This document shows, in pieces, positions 8,798-16,509 of a DNA stretch of 64,000 nucleotides. The stretch is from Nitrospira sp. GTDB taxonomy: Bacteria; Nitrospirota; Nitrospiria; Nitrospirales; Nitrospiraceae. The position numbers and the translations under genes are program-made. Position 1 is the stretch's first letter. Every line of letters begins with the position of its first letter. The DNA is taken from positions 30,115-94,114 of the forward strand of contig JAFEBL010000008.1 of assembly GCA_018242665.1 (NCBI GenBank), written 5' to 3'. The notes under the pieces are model-generated. The model ran no database searches and was not told the DNA's origin. It saw only the letters and a list, made by a program, of their open reading frames with translations.

Positions 8798-9508
8798 CTA
8801 ATTCGCTGGCCCCTCTGCTCCCGGATCATCCGTGACCGGAATCACCTGGGTGATCTTCGAGGCCACGTCCTGCAGCGTGATGTTCTTCTGGGATACGTCC
8901 TTCACCAGCACCTCGCCGCCGATAACTTCCCCTACCTGCACGACATGCATTTCATCGTTTCGGACCACGACCGCCATGTTCTTTTTCTTTTGCGTCCCGC
9001 CGCCGACCGCCATAAACCCGACGTACCGGAATTGGTTCAGTTCGGTCGCGATACGCAACCGTTCGATCTCTTCCGGGGTGGGACCTTTCGGCCCTTCGTC
9101 GACCGGTTCCTCCTCCGCCTTCATCTCGGGCTGCGGTTCTTCAACGAGCGGCTCGACGGGAGCAGGCGGCGCAGGCTTGACAGGAGCTCGGGAACGCCCA
9201 CGGCGAGGAGCCGGACTGGGAATCGCGACCGGTTCGACTTGCGGGAGCAGGCTCGCAAAAATGTTGCGCGGCGTCGCAAACGTCGCATCGCGCTGACCCT
9301 TGATGGCAGCCAGCCGCTCCAGATGCACTTGCAAATCGCCGCCCGGCGTCGACACAGGGGCTTTCGCCGTCGTGCGCTGGCCGCTGACGTGGGTCAACGG
9401 CGCTCGTGCCTGCTCGCTGGAGTGGTCGACCTGCCAGATCAGCAGCCCGATCCAGAGCACGACGAGAGACAAGAGCAACAGGCCCTGATTTTTGCTGGCT
9501 CGATTCAT
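8798..9508 (-). CDS. GspC/PilP-like type II secretion periplasmic linker
   Basis: A 236-residue bitopic protein. One N-terminal membrane helix (GLLLLSLVVLWIGLLIW) is followed by a Pro/Glu/Arg-rich linker (about residues 95-145). A small C-terminal beta domain follows, with FRYVGFMAVGGGTQKKKNMAVV and VQVGEVIGGEVLVKDVSQKNITL. This layout matches PilP and GspC, which connect the inner-membrane platform to the secretin N-domains. The start at 9508 (MNRASKNQ) follows the stop of the PilO-like gene by four bases. Position after PilM/N/O-like genes supports the assignment, but by eye I cannot separate GspC from PilP. Confidence 0.75.
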   Translation of the reverse strand: MNRASKNQGLLLLSLVVLWIGLLIWQVDHSSEQARAPLTHVSGQRTTAKAPVSTPGGDLQVHLERLAAIKGQRDATFATPRNIFASLLPQVEPVAIPSPAPRRGRSRAPVKPAPPAPVEPLVEEPQPEMKAEEEPVDEGPKGPTPEEIERLRIATELNQFRYVGFMAVGGGTQKKKNMAVVVRNDEMHVVQVGEVIGGEVLVKDVSQKNITLQDVASKITQVIPVTDDPGAEGPAN

Positions 9509-9512
9509 TGCG

Positions 9513-10088
9513 TTACGGTTGCGACGGGGATTGCAGATGTTCCCCACGCAAATAGGTCGAGATACGAATGTTGAACGTCAATTGCTGGTCCTGGACGTTG
9601 CCGGACCGGACCAGGTTCAGGTCTTCGATGAACAGCAGTTCTTCCGCCGACTCGAGATTATAGAGAAATCGGCGCAAGTCTTCGTATCGTCCGGTCACGG
9701 TCCCTTGCAACACGGCTTTACTCGCATCGGGCACCGAGGTTTTCTCGGTCTTATACGACAAGGCCGGTAGGGTGACCTGGTCCCGTTTCGCTTCCTCGGT
9801 CACCCCGAGGGCCAGCGGCGCAAAATCCCTGAACAGCGGCAGCACCGCCCACACCCGCTGGAGATCCGCTTTGGCCTTCTTGGCATCCTTGTGCCGGTTC
9901 AACTGCTGCCGGGCCTTCACCCATTCGCCTTCAAGCCGTACCTGTTCCTCTTCCGCCGCGCCGAGCACCAACGCATGGATCCCGTAGCTCAATACGAACA
10001 GCGCGGCCACAAAGGCCACCCAGGGAAGAATGGGCGCGTAGGGCTGGCGCCAGGTCAGTTGAAGCCGGTCGAGTCCTGGAAACATCAT
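9513..10088 (-). CDS. PilO/GspM-like secretion platform protein
   Basis: A 191-residue inner-membrane protein with one N-terminal helix (WVAFVAALFVLSYGIHALVL), then a coiled-coil segment rich in Glu, Lys and Arg (about 45-80). A ferredoxin-like periplasmic domain (about 105-180) includes GTVTGRYEDLRRFLYNLESAEELLFIEDL. That last motif is typical of PilO, which pairs with PilN in the alignment complex. Its ATG overlaps the stop of the PilN-like gene by four bases (ATGA), so the two are translationally coupled. GspM is the type II equivalent; the neighbouring PilM- and PilN-like genes favour the Pil-type reading. Confidence 0.82.
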   Translation of the reverse strand: MMFPGLDRLQLTWRQPYAPILPWVAFVAALFVLSYGIHALVLGAAEEEQVRLEGEWVKARQQLNRHKDAKKAKADLQRVWAVLPLFRDFAPLALGVTEEAKRDQVTLPALSYKTEKTSVPDASKAVLQGTVTGRYEDLRRFLYNLESAEELLFIEDLNLVRSGNVQDQQLTFNIRISTYLRGEHLQSPSQP

Positions 10089-10711
10089 TGGTTCCGATTC
10101 CGATAGCGGAGCGTCAAGTCGAACTCCACGAGGCCATTGCCCATCACCCGATGCTGGCCCAACACGGGATCTTTAAACTGAGGATGATCCTGAAACGTCA
10201 CGGTCAAGGTGGTCACGTCTTCCAGCGCGCGGGCGGACCCGGTCAGCATGATCGTGGAATTCGTCGGATCCAACCGAATGCTGTTGACGGCAATCCGTTG
10301 CGGAATGGCTCGTTCGAGCTCAGTGAGAAATCGGGTCCAGGAAAAACTCCGCTTCTCGATCAGGTGGTTGGCAAACTCGATTTCTTTCGGCAGCAGCTGG
10401 AGCGCGGCATCAGAGAGGTCGAGCCCCTCGTGCTGGGCTTCCTTCAAGAGCTCTCGATCCCGTTCCTGAACCTGCGCGAGCGCCGTCTCCATCGATTGCA
10501 CCTCTTGCCACACCAGCCACGCTTGCGACATATCCCAGAAGATGGCCACGCCGATCGCGCCCGCAAGGATCATGATGACCAACCGGGCCGGCGCCAGGTA
10601 CCAGCGATAGCGGCTGCTCAAATTGATCGTAAAGAGACCGCTGCGGGCGGCGCGGGGACCAACGCGCAGTGCCACATCGCGGAGCATGGAGGTGAGATTA
10701 TCCAGCAACAT
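10085..10711 (-). CDS. PilN/GspL-C-like secretion platform protein
   Basis: A 208-residue bitopic protein. A short cytoplasmic N-terminus contains INLSSRYRWY, comparable to the conserved PilN N-terminal motif that binds PilM. A membrane helix follows (VIMILAGAIGVAIFW), then a coiled coil (EVQSMETALAQVQERDRELLKEA-type heptads) and a periplasmic domain (SWTRFLTELERAIPQRIAVNSI, then a beta-rich end). PilN and PilO form a heterodimer that links the cytoplasmic ATPase side to the periplasm. It lies three bases after the PilM-like gene and overlaps the PilO-like gene, in the middle of the operon. Confidence 0.82.
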   Translation of the reverse strand: MLLDNLTSMLRDVALRVGPRAARSGLFTINLSSRYRWYLAPARLVIMILAGAIGVAIFWDMSQAWLVWQEVQSMETALAQVQERDRELLKEAQHEGLDLSDAALQLLPKEIEFANHLIEKRSFSWTRFLTELERAIPQRIAVNSIRLDPTNSTIMLTGSARALEDVTTLTVTFQDHPQFKDPVLGQHRVMGNGLVEFDLTLRYRNRNQ

Positions 10712-10714
10712 GAA

Positions 10715-11722
10715 TTAGACGACCCCCGCGATGGCCGGTAATGCCGCACTGCTCCGCGCTCCGGTGATCGTCCCGCCGCCGTAATGCTGCACACGGTCCC
10801 ATTCAAATTCCTGCACGGGCACGCCCAGCCCTTTCTCCAGCTGCTGCCGCAAGCCAGGGCCCATCACGTCGTCGGCAACCAACAGCGCCTGGCTGATGGC
10901 CAGCTCCGGCACCTGCTGCTGGCAGGCGTAGATTGAATCCGCGCATTCCTGCACGATGCGGTTGATGCCAACCTGTTCCGATCCGGGTGGCCACACCCCG
11001 CCCGATCCGATACCGCCCTGCAATTTGGAACGGAGAAACACCAAGGAACCCTTGTGAAACACAAACGCCGTCACTCCGCCGTCTGTCGCATTCACCCATA
11101 ACAAATCGGCTGTCGGCTGGGCCGTGCGGGAGGCTCCTTGGGACCAAAGGTTGTACAGGCGGAGGCTCGCCACATCGACTTCCTGGGGAATGAGCCCGGC
11201 GGCCTCGCACACGGATTCGTACTGCGCTAACACGGCCTCCTGCACCACCACCGCCAAGACCGTGCAGGGGCCATCACCGGAGGCCGCCGGCTCAGACAGG
11301 ACCTGCGAAAACACCTTGGCACCGGTCAGCGACAAAAGCTGTTCCTGGCTCAGACGCCAGCGCACCAGTGCATCCCGTTCCTCAGAACTCCAGGGAAGAT
11401 CCTGCAACCGCACGACGGCCAGCCGGACAGCCAGATCCGGCAAAATGATCGTCGCCGCGCGCGGCACGCCGGGAGTCGAGGATCGGCCTGGAGCCTGCGT
11501 GGTTGCCGAGCCGGCGATGGCGCGAATGTGTGACTCCAGTTCGTGAGGCGAGACAACGTTCTGCTCCAGCGGAGAGAGACGGACGATCCCCTCCGGCAAC
11601 GCCGACACGACACACTGGTATCGTGGCCGGCCGCGCCAGTTCCGGTGGACCTCGGCCCAGGCCAGATCGTGCGAACCGATCTTCAGGCAATATTGCGGCC
11701 GGCTGGTAATCCAATCCCACAT
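10715..11722 (-). CDS. PilM/GspL-N-like actin-fold ATPase-type protein
   Basis: A 335-residue soluble protein without membrane helices. The order of segments fits PilM and the cytoplasmic half of GspL: an N-terminal strand pair (YCLKIGSHDLAWAEVH), a conserved central segment DLAVRLAVVRLQDLPWS, a helix with EERDALVRWRLSQEQLL, then EAAGLIPQEVDVASLRLYNLW and LLWVNATDGGVTAFVFHKG. PilM binds the PilN N-terminus and recruits the assembly ATPase. It starts two bases after gspE, and PilN- and PilO-like genes follow, giving the classic M-N-O order inside an otherwise Gsp-type operon. Confidence 0.85.
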   Translation of the reverse strand: MWDWITSRPQYCLKIGSHDLAWAEVHRNWRGRPRYQCVVSALPEGIVRLSPLEQNVVSPHELESHIRAIAGSATTQAPGRSSTPGVPRAATIILPDLAVRLAVVRLQDLPWSSEERDALVRWRLSQEQLLSLTGAKVFSQVLSEPAASGDGPCTVLAVVVQEAVLAQYESVCEAAGLIPQEVDVASLRLYNLWSQGASRTAQPTADLLWVNATDGGVTAFVFHKGSLVFLRSKLQGGIGSGGVWPPGSEQVGINRIVQECADSIYACQQQVPELAISQALLVADDVMGPGLRQQLEKGLGVPVQEFEWDRVQHYGGGTITGARSSAALPAIAGVV

Positions 11723-11724
11723 CG

Positions 11725-13458
11725 TTAGCGCTCTTCGCTGAAGGTGACGCGGTTGATTTCGCGCAGTGTCGTCTCGCCGGCCAATACTTTTTTCACCGCC
11801 GACTGGCGCAGCGTAATCATGCCGTCGGTGACCGCGCGATACCGGATCTCCGAAAGGGCCCGATCCGCGAGAATCATTTCCTTGATTTCATCGGTCAGAT
11901 CCAGAAACTCGGTGATGCATTTTCGTCCGCGATACCCGGTCTCGTGGCATTCCGAACAGCCTTTTCCTTCGTAGAACGGGGCGCCCTTGAATTCCTCATA
12001 TTCCAGACCGGACTCCTCGGCCAAGGCCTGATCGAGCGGAACCTGATGCCGGCAGTCGGGGCAAATCATGCGGATCAATCGCTGCGCCAGCACGCAGGTC
12101 AACGCCGCGAGGAAATTGTAGGAGTCGATTCCCATCGACGCGAATCGCCCGATGACGTCGAACACGTTGTTCGCATGCACGGTGGTCAACACGAGGTGGC
12201 CCGTGAGGGCGGACTGAATGGCGATCTGCGCCGTCTCGGCATCCCGGATTTCGCCGACCATGATCTTGTCCGGGTCGTGCCGCAAAATCGACCGCAACCC
12301 GCGCGCAAACGTCAGCCCCTTCTTTTCGTTGACCGGGATCTGCACGACGCCCGGCAACTGATATTCCACCGGGTCTTCGATGGTAATCAGCTTATCTTCC
12401 TGGATGTTCATTTCACTGATGGCGGCATACAACGTCGTGGTTTTGCCGCTGCCTGTCGGACCCGTCACCAAGACCATTCCATACGGTCGGGTGATCGCGC
12501 GGCGGAACCGCTTGAGATCCTCAGGATTGAAGCCGAGGCGATCCAGGCGCAAGGTGGACACGCCGGTGGTGATCGCCTCCCGATCCAGGATTCTGATCAC
12601 CACAGATTCACCGAACACGCTCGGCAGAATGGAGACCCGAAAATCGACGGTCTTTCGGTCGAGGCGCATGCGAAAACTGCCGTCCTGCGGCACTCGTCGT
12701 TCGGCGATGTCGAGGTCCGACATGACTTTCAAGCGGGAAACCAGCGGAGGATGCAGCTTCACGTCCAGCGGGTCCATGGCGGAGACGAGAATCCCATCCA
12801 CACGAAACTTCACCGTGGTGGCGCGATCCGTCGCTTCGATGTGAATATCGCTCGCACGGCGCTGCATCGCGCTGAGCATGATGGTGTCGAGCAGCTTGAC
12901 CACCGGGCTTTGGTCTTCACCGAAGTGATCGACCGTCAGGACTTCCTCACCGCGCTCGTCTTCTTTCACCAACACCGAGCGGTACTCGGCCTCCAACTCG
13001 CGCAGCGCCTGACTCGACCCCTCGCTTCGCTCCAGCGCCGCCTGAATGGCGCTCCGCGAACTCACCACATAGTGCAGCGGCCGATTCAGAAGGATTTCCA
13101 GCTCATCCAACGCCAGCAGGTTTTGGGGATCGGAGATCGCGATGGTCAGCACTCCCGCCTCGTCCTTCACCGGCACAAAGGGATGGCGTCGCATCAGCTT
13201 GACCGAAATCGTGTGGTAAAACTCCGAATCCACCCGAAAGCCGGTCAATTGGTCATAGGGCAGCCCGAACTGCGCGGCCAGCGCCTGGGCCAATTGAGCC
13301 TCGGAAATCGTGCCGTCTTCGACGAGCGTTTGCCCTAGGGCCGCGAGGCTTCCACCCAGGCGAACGACGACCTGATCCACCGTGCGCCTGGTGAGAATGC
13401 CCTCGCGCACCAGCACATCGGACAACGACGGCCTTGTGAGATGACGTTGTATCGCCAT
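11725..13458 (-). CDS. gspE: Type II secretion assembly ATPase GspE
   Basis: A 577-residue hexameric ATPase that powers pseudopilus extension from the cytoplasmic face. The N-terminal GspE/MshEN domain (about 10-150) contains GQTLVEDGTISEAQLAQAL. The ATPase domain has Walker A GPTGSGKTTT (333-342), the Asp box ITIEDPVE (359-366), Walker B IMVGEIRD (399-406) and the His box LTTVHAN (424-430). A zinc-binding tetracysteine (Cys 466, 469, 501, 504) marks GspE/PilB rather than PilT. GGAGG lies eight bases before the ATG. It follows gspF after a gap of about 60 bases and precedes the PilM-like gene by two bases. Confidence 0.96.
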   Translation of the reverse strand: MAIQRHLTRPSLSDVLVREGILTRRTVDQVVVRLGGSLAALGQTLVEDGTISEAQLAQALAAQFGLPYDQLTGFRVDSEFYHTISVKLMRRHPFVPVKDEAGVLTIAISDPQNLLALDELEILLNRPLHYVVSSRSAIQAALERSEGSSQALRELEAEYRSVLVKEDERGEEVLTVDHFGEDQSPVVKLLDTIMLSAMQRRASDIHIEATDRATTVKFRVDGILVSAMDPLDVKLHPPLVSRLKVMSDLDIAERRVPQDGSFRMRLDRKTVDFRVSILPSVFGESVVIRILDREAITTGVSTLRLDRLGFNPEDLKRFRRAITRPYGMVLVTGPTGSGKTTTLYAAISEMNIQEDKLITIEDPVEYQLPGVVQIPVNEKKGLTFARGLRSILRHDPDKIMVGEIRDAETAQIAIQSALTGHLVLTTVHANNVFDVIGRFASMGIDSYNFLAALTCVLAQRLIRMICPDCRHQVPLDQALAEESGLEYEEFKGAPFYEGKGCSECHETGYRGRKCITEFLDLTDEIKEMILADRALSEIRYRAVTDGMITLRQSAVKKVLAGETTLREINRVTFSEER

Positions 13459-13521
13459 GTTACATGCCTCCGACCACCACCCGCAGACCTCTCGACGACC
13501 GAGTCGCGCCGTCTCGCAGCC

Positions 13522-14736
13522 TCATTGAATCGTCCCGGCCATTTGAAAAATCGGCAGATACATGATGATCACGATTCCACCCACCAAGAGCCCCATCACC
13601 AGCAGCAACACCGGTTCAATCCAGGTTGTCAGCTGGCTGAGGCGCACATCGAGATCGCCTTCGTAAAACTCAGCCACGTCTCTGAGCATGGGTTCCAACG
13701 AACCTGTTTCTTCACCCACCGACAACATTTCAATCGCCAGCTTCGGCAATATCTTGGGCCGCTCGATGGCGGCGGCCAGTGTGCTGCCCTCGCGAATTTC
13801 GTTCACCGCCGAGACCAACCCGCGTGAGACGAAACGATTCGAGACGGCGCCCCGTGCAATCTCCAACGCTTCAACGAGAGGCGTGCCCCCGGCCAACACC
13901 GTGGCCAACGTACGGGTCAACTGGATCGTATGGTGCTCCACCAAAATAGTCCCGAGCAGCGGCAAGCGAAGCAGGTTCCGATCGACGGACAAATGCCCCG
14001 CCGAGGTCTGATACCAGGCGCGCCCCAGCACCGTCGCCGCGATGAGGACGATGGCCACCGGAATTAACTGCGCCTCCCCCATGTGAATCACCGAGATCAG
14101 CAATCGAGTCGCCGTCGGCAGATTGGCGGAAGATTCGCCGTACACCGAAATAAACGTGGGCATGACATAACTCAGCAGAAATCCCACCACCGCGATGCCG
14201 ACCACCACGAGGAACGCCGGATAGGCCAACGCCTTGGTCACTTTCTGGCGGAGGCCGATCATCAGTTTCAGGTAGGCGATGTACCGTTGCAGCACCTCCG
14301 CTAAATTTCCTGACTGTTCGCCTGCGCGAATCGTGGCGAGATAGAGATCGGAGAAATAGGCCGAATGTTTGCCGAGCGCCTCCGACGCCGACGCGCCGCC
14401 CCGAATATCCTGCCGCACCTCCTTCAAGGCTTCGCGAAACGGGGCACGCTGAGTGCGATCAATCAGCAGATCCCACACACGCAAGACCGGCAATCCGGCC
14501 TTGATCAATGCCAGTAGCTCCTGATTGAACACCAGGAAGTCCTGCAGCGGCAACTTGCCCCAGCGACCGTTCGGCAGGCCTGGCACACCGATCCCCGTGC
14601 CGCGCCGGGAGAGGCGAAAAACCAGCAAGCCATCGGATTCGAGCTTGGCGCGCGCCGCATGCTCATCATCGCCTTCGACATGCCCCTCGAAGGTCGTGCC
14701 GTCTGCTCGCGCCGCCCTGTAAGAGAACACCGCCAT
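13522..14736 (-). CDS. gspF: Type II secretion inner-membrane platform protein GspF
   Basis: A 404-residue polytopic membrane protein with two repeats of the T2SSF domain. The first contains FNQELLALIKAGLPVLRVWDLL and a membrane helix near VVVGIAVVGFLLSYV; the second contains LTRTLATVLAGGTPLVEALE, GEETGSLEPMLRDVAEFYE and a last helix VLLLVMGLLVGGIVIIMYLPIF. GspF anchors GspE to the membrane and is thought to couple ATP hydrolysis to pseudopilus assembly. The start at 14736 (MAVFSYRAARADG) matches the typical beginning of the family; the longer reading frame upstream overlaps the LysM gene and lacks family character. Confidence 0.95.
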   Translation of the reverse strand: MAVFSYRAARADGTTFEGHVEGDDEHAARAKLESDGLLVFRLSRRGTGIGVPGLPNGRWGKLPLQDFLVFNQELLALIKAGLPVLRVWDLLIDRTQRAPFREALKEVRQDIRGGASASEALGKHSAYFSDLYLATIRAGEQSGNLAEVLQRYIAYLKLMIGLRQKVTKALAYPAFLVVVGIAVVGFLLSYVMPTFISVYGESSANLPTATRLLISVIHMGEAQLIPVAIVLIAATVLGRAWYQTSAGHLSVDRNLLRLPLLGTILVEHHTIQLTRTLATVLAGGTPLVEALEIARGAVSNRFVSRGLVSAVNEIREGSTLAAAIERPKILPKLAIEMLSVGEETGSLEPMLRDVAEFYEGDLDVRLSQLTTWIEPVLLLVMGLLVGGIVIIMYLPIFQMAGTIQ

Positions 14737-14779
14737 GAATGAGATCCGTCTCCGCCGGGCACGTAAGCCTATTCGCGCC

Positions 14780-15616
14780 CTATTGAACGACCGTCCCGCT
14801 GGGCGGTGGAATCGCGGCTTGCTGCAATCGAGGCTCCGGCAACCTGAGTGTCCTGCCGGTAAGAATGCGATCGCCCGACAAGCCATTGAGCGTGCGCAGG
14901 GCCGTCACGCCGACCTTGTGGCGCCGCGCGAGCGCCGAGAGGGTGTCGCCGCTGCGAATGACGATGGTCTTCATCTCCCCATCACCACTCGACGTGAACA
15001 CCGCGGATGACTGTACGACAGGGGGCGCGACCACTTCAGACACCATCTCAGGTTCCCGAGGCCCTGTCGGATCGGACACAGCAACCTGCTCGATCGGAGC
15101 CGGTTGTTCCACAGACACGCCTTTTCCCAGCAAGGTTTGGGCAGGCCCCTCTGACACTGATGGAAGACCCTTCCCACGGGCCGGTCCCTTCGTCGACTGT
15201 CTTGGACGATGAGGAGCCGGCGGAACCGCCTGGGCGAGCCGCTCCCGTTCCGAACGCGCCTCGGCCAATTCCTCACGCTGCAGATCAATGATTTGCCGGG
15301 CATCCGCCAGACGCCGCTCAGTCTCTTGCAACATTCCCTGCAACTGTGCCCTAGCCACTTGGGCATCGGCCAACTCTCTGCGCTGGGCATCCAGCTCCGT
15401 CCGCAATTCAGCCGCGTTCCGCTGGGCTTCCCGGACCGCAGCCTTCAGCGCGTCCGCGGTGACTTGCAGATCGGCCGGGGTCGGCTCAGACACCGGCGTC
15501 ACGCGCGCGCAGCCGCCAGAGAACAGAGGCAACAGCATCGCCAGGCCCCAGCACCAGCATTGAAATTTCACGCTCGTCTGCCGCTTGTAAACCCTCGGGT
15601 GTTTCATGATATTCAT
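14780..15616 (-). CDS. LysM-domain lipoprotein with coiled coil
   Basis: A 278-residue exported protein. The N-terminus carries a signal peptide with a lipobox-like end (LFSGGCARV), so it is probably a lipoprotein. Residues of about 55-130 form a long coiled coil rich in Arg, Glu, Ala and Gln. A Pro/Ser-rich linker follows, and a single LysM domain sits near the C-terminus (IVIRSGDTLSALARRHKVG, then LRTLNGLSGDRILTGRTLRLP). LysM binds peptidoglycan, so the protein may anchor or space the secretion apparatus at the cell wall. The start at 15616 lies four bases after the preceding pseudopilin gene; Met at 15607 is an alternative. Confidence 0.82.
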   Translation of the reverse strand: MNIMKHPRVYKRQTSVKFQCWCWGLAMLLPLFSGGCARVTPVSEPTPADLQVTADALKAAVREAQRNAAELRTELDAQRRELADAQVARAQLQGMLQETERRLADARQIIDLQREELAEARSERERLAQAVPPAPHRPRQSTKGPARGKGLPSVSEGPAQTLLGKGVSVEQPAPIEQVAVSDPTGPREPEMVSEVVAPPVVQSSAVFTSSGDGEMKTIVIRSGDTLSALARRHKVGVTALRTLNGLSGDRILTGRTLRLPEPRLQQAAIPPPSGTVVQ

Positions 15617-15620
15617 GGCC

Positions 15621-16061
15621 TTACCATTGGTTGTAGGGAACGCCGTTGGTACCGACAAGATCAGACCCGGAAAACACATCGACCATTCCGCCATCGGTTT
15701 CATCGACCATTTCCTGCCAGGACGTGGTGACACCGGTTAACGGATCAGTCGGCACGCGCCGCAGGTATCCGGCCGATACAAGCGCCTGAATACTGTCAGG
15801 ATACTTGCCCTTGTCGGCCCGATGCTGATCGATGACATCGCGAAGCGAAAACAAATCCTGACGGAGCGCGCCTTCCTTGGCCTTGATGATGGCGGCATGA
15901 TAGGAAGGCACCGCCAGGGTGGCAAGGATTCCGACAATCGTCACGACAATCATCAATTCGATGATCGTAAATCCACGAGATGACCGAACCGCCCATGCGC
16001 GTTTACCACTCACGGTATTTGGTGCCATCCAAGGCCAGTTCTTGGCTCTGAGTCGTAACAT
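15621..16061 (-). CDS. GspG-like pseudopilin (type II secretion)
   Basis: A 146-residue prepilin-like protein with the cleavage motif SSRGFTIIELMIVVTIVGIL: Gly at -1, Phe at +1, Glu at +5. The C-terminal part has the GspG-type lattice LRDVIDQHRADKGKYPDS, GYLRRVPTDPLTG and a short Trp-containing end. The start is ambiguous: ATG at 16061 has GGAG about 12 bases upstream, ATG at 16070 sits too close to that site, and ATG at 16028 gives a 19-residue leader but no clear ribosome-binding site. The gene overlaps the end of the preceding pseudopilin gene. It is one of four pilin-like genes in this part of the window. Confidence 0.87.
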   Translation of the reverse strand: MLRLRAKNWPWMAPNTVSGKRAWAVRSSRGFTIIELMIVVTIVGILATLAVPSYHAAIIKAKEGALRQDLFSLRDVIDQHRADKGKYPDSIQALVSAGYLRRVPTDPLTGVTTSWQEMVDETDGGMVDVFSGSDLVGTNGVPYNQW

Positions 16062-16509
16062 CGTACACATCTTCTCCGCACCAGTCTTTCATGCTGGCGG
16101 GATCTCGGTAACACCGCAGGCGCCAGTCGGCCGCACCGGTCATCGGATCGAGCGGGATCGATCGGAGGTAGCGACGAATGGTCGTTCCACGGACGGTCGC
16201 TTGCTCTCCCGTCAACTTCACGCCCAATAACACATCAAGCGATTTTGGGTATCCATAGGGACCGGTCACGTCCTTACAACTCAACCGGTTCTTGACGCAC
16301 GCAGGGCCCGTGAGCGTGTCACCGTCGCGCGCCCATTCGAGATGGAAGGTATCAATCGCCGCTCGAATGACGCGAAGGTTCTGCCGCAACTCGATCTCCT
16401 TGGTCCGTTTGGTGGAAACCTTGGTGAACGGCAGCGCGACGGAGGCCAGGATCGTGAGAATCGTCAGGGTCACGAGCAATTCGAGCAACGTCACGCCGGA
16501 CTGTTTCAC
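16003..16509 (-). CDS. GspG/GspH-like pseudopilin (type II secretion)
   Basis: A 168-residue prepilin-like protein with a very short leader: MKQSGVTLLELLVTLTILTI, with Gly at -1, Val at +1 and Glu at +5. The body follows the GspG pattern (RQNLRVIRAAIDTFHLEW, YLRSIPLDPMTGAADW). Four Cys residues (two near KNRLSC, then LRCYRDP and DWCGED) could form disulfides in the periplasm. It starts with GTG at 16509, which overlaps the gspD stop by four bases (GTGA), so translation is coupled to the secretin. Its exact pseudopilus position (major or minor) cannot be fixed by reading. Confidence 0.87.
   Translation of the reverse strand: MKQSGVTLLELLVTLTILTILASVALPFTKVSTKRTKEIELRQNLRVIRAAIDTFHLEWARDGDTLTGPACVKNRLSCKDVTGPYGYPKSLDVLLGVKLTGEQATVRGTTIRRYLRSIPLDPMTGAADWRLRCYRDPASMKDWCGEDVYDVTTQSQELALDGTKYREW

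Noticed and set aside
11944..13338. Long plus-strand frame of 464 codons
   Set aside because: It lies exactly opposite gspE, whose motifs are unmistakable. The peptide is rich in His, Arg and Gln without any domain character, as expected from the antisense of a GC-rich gene.
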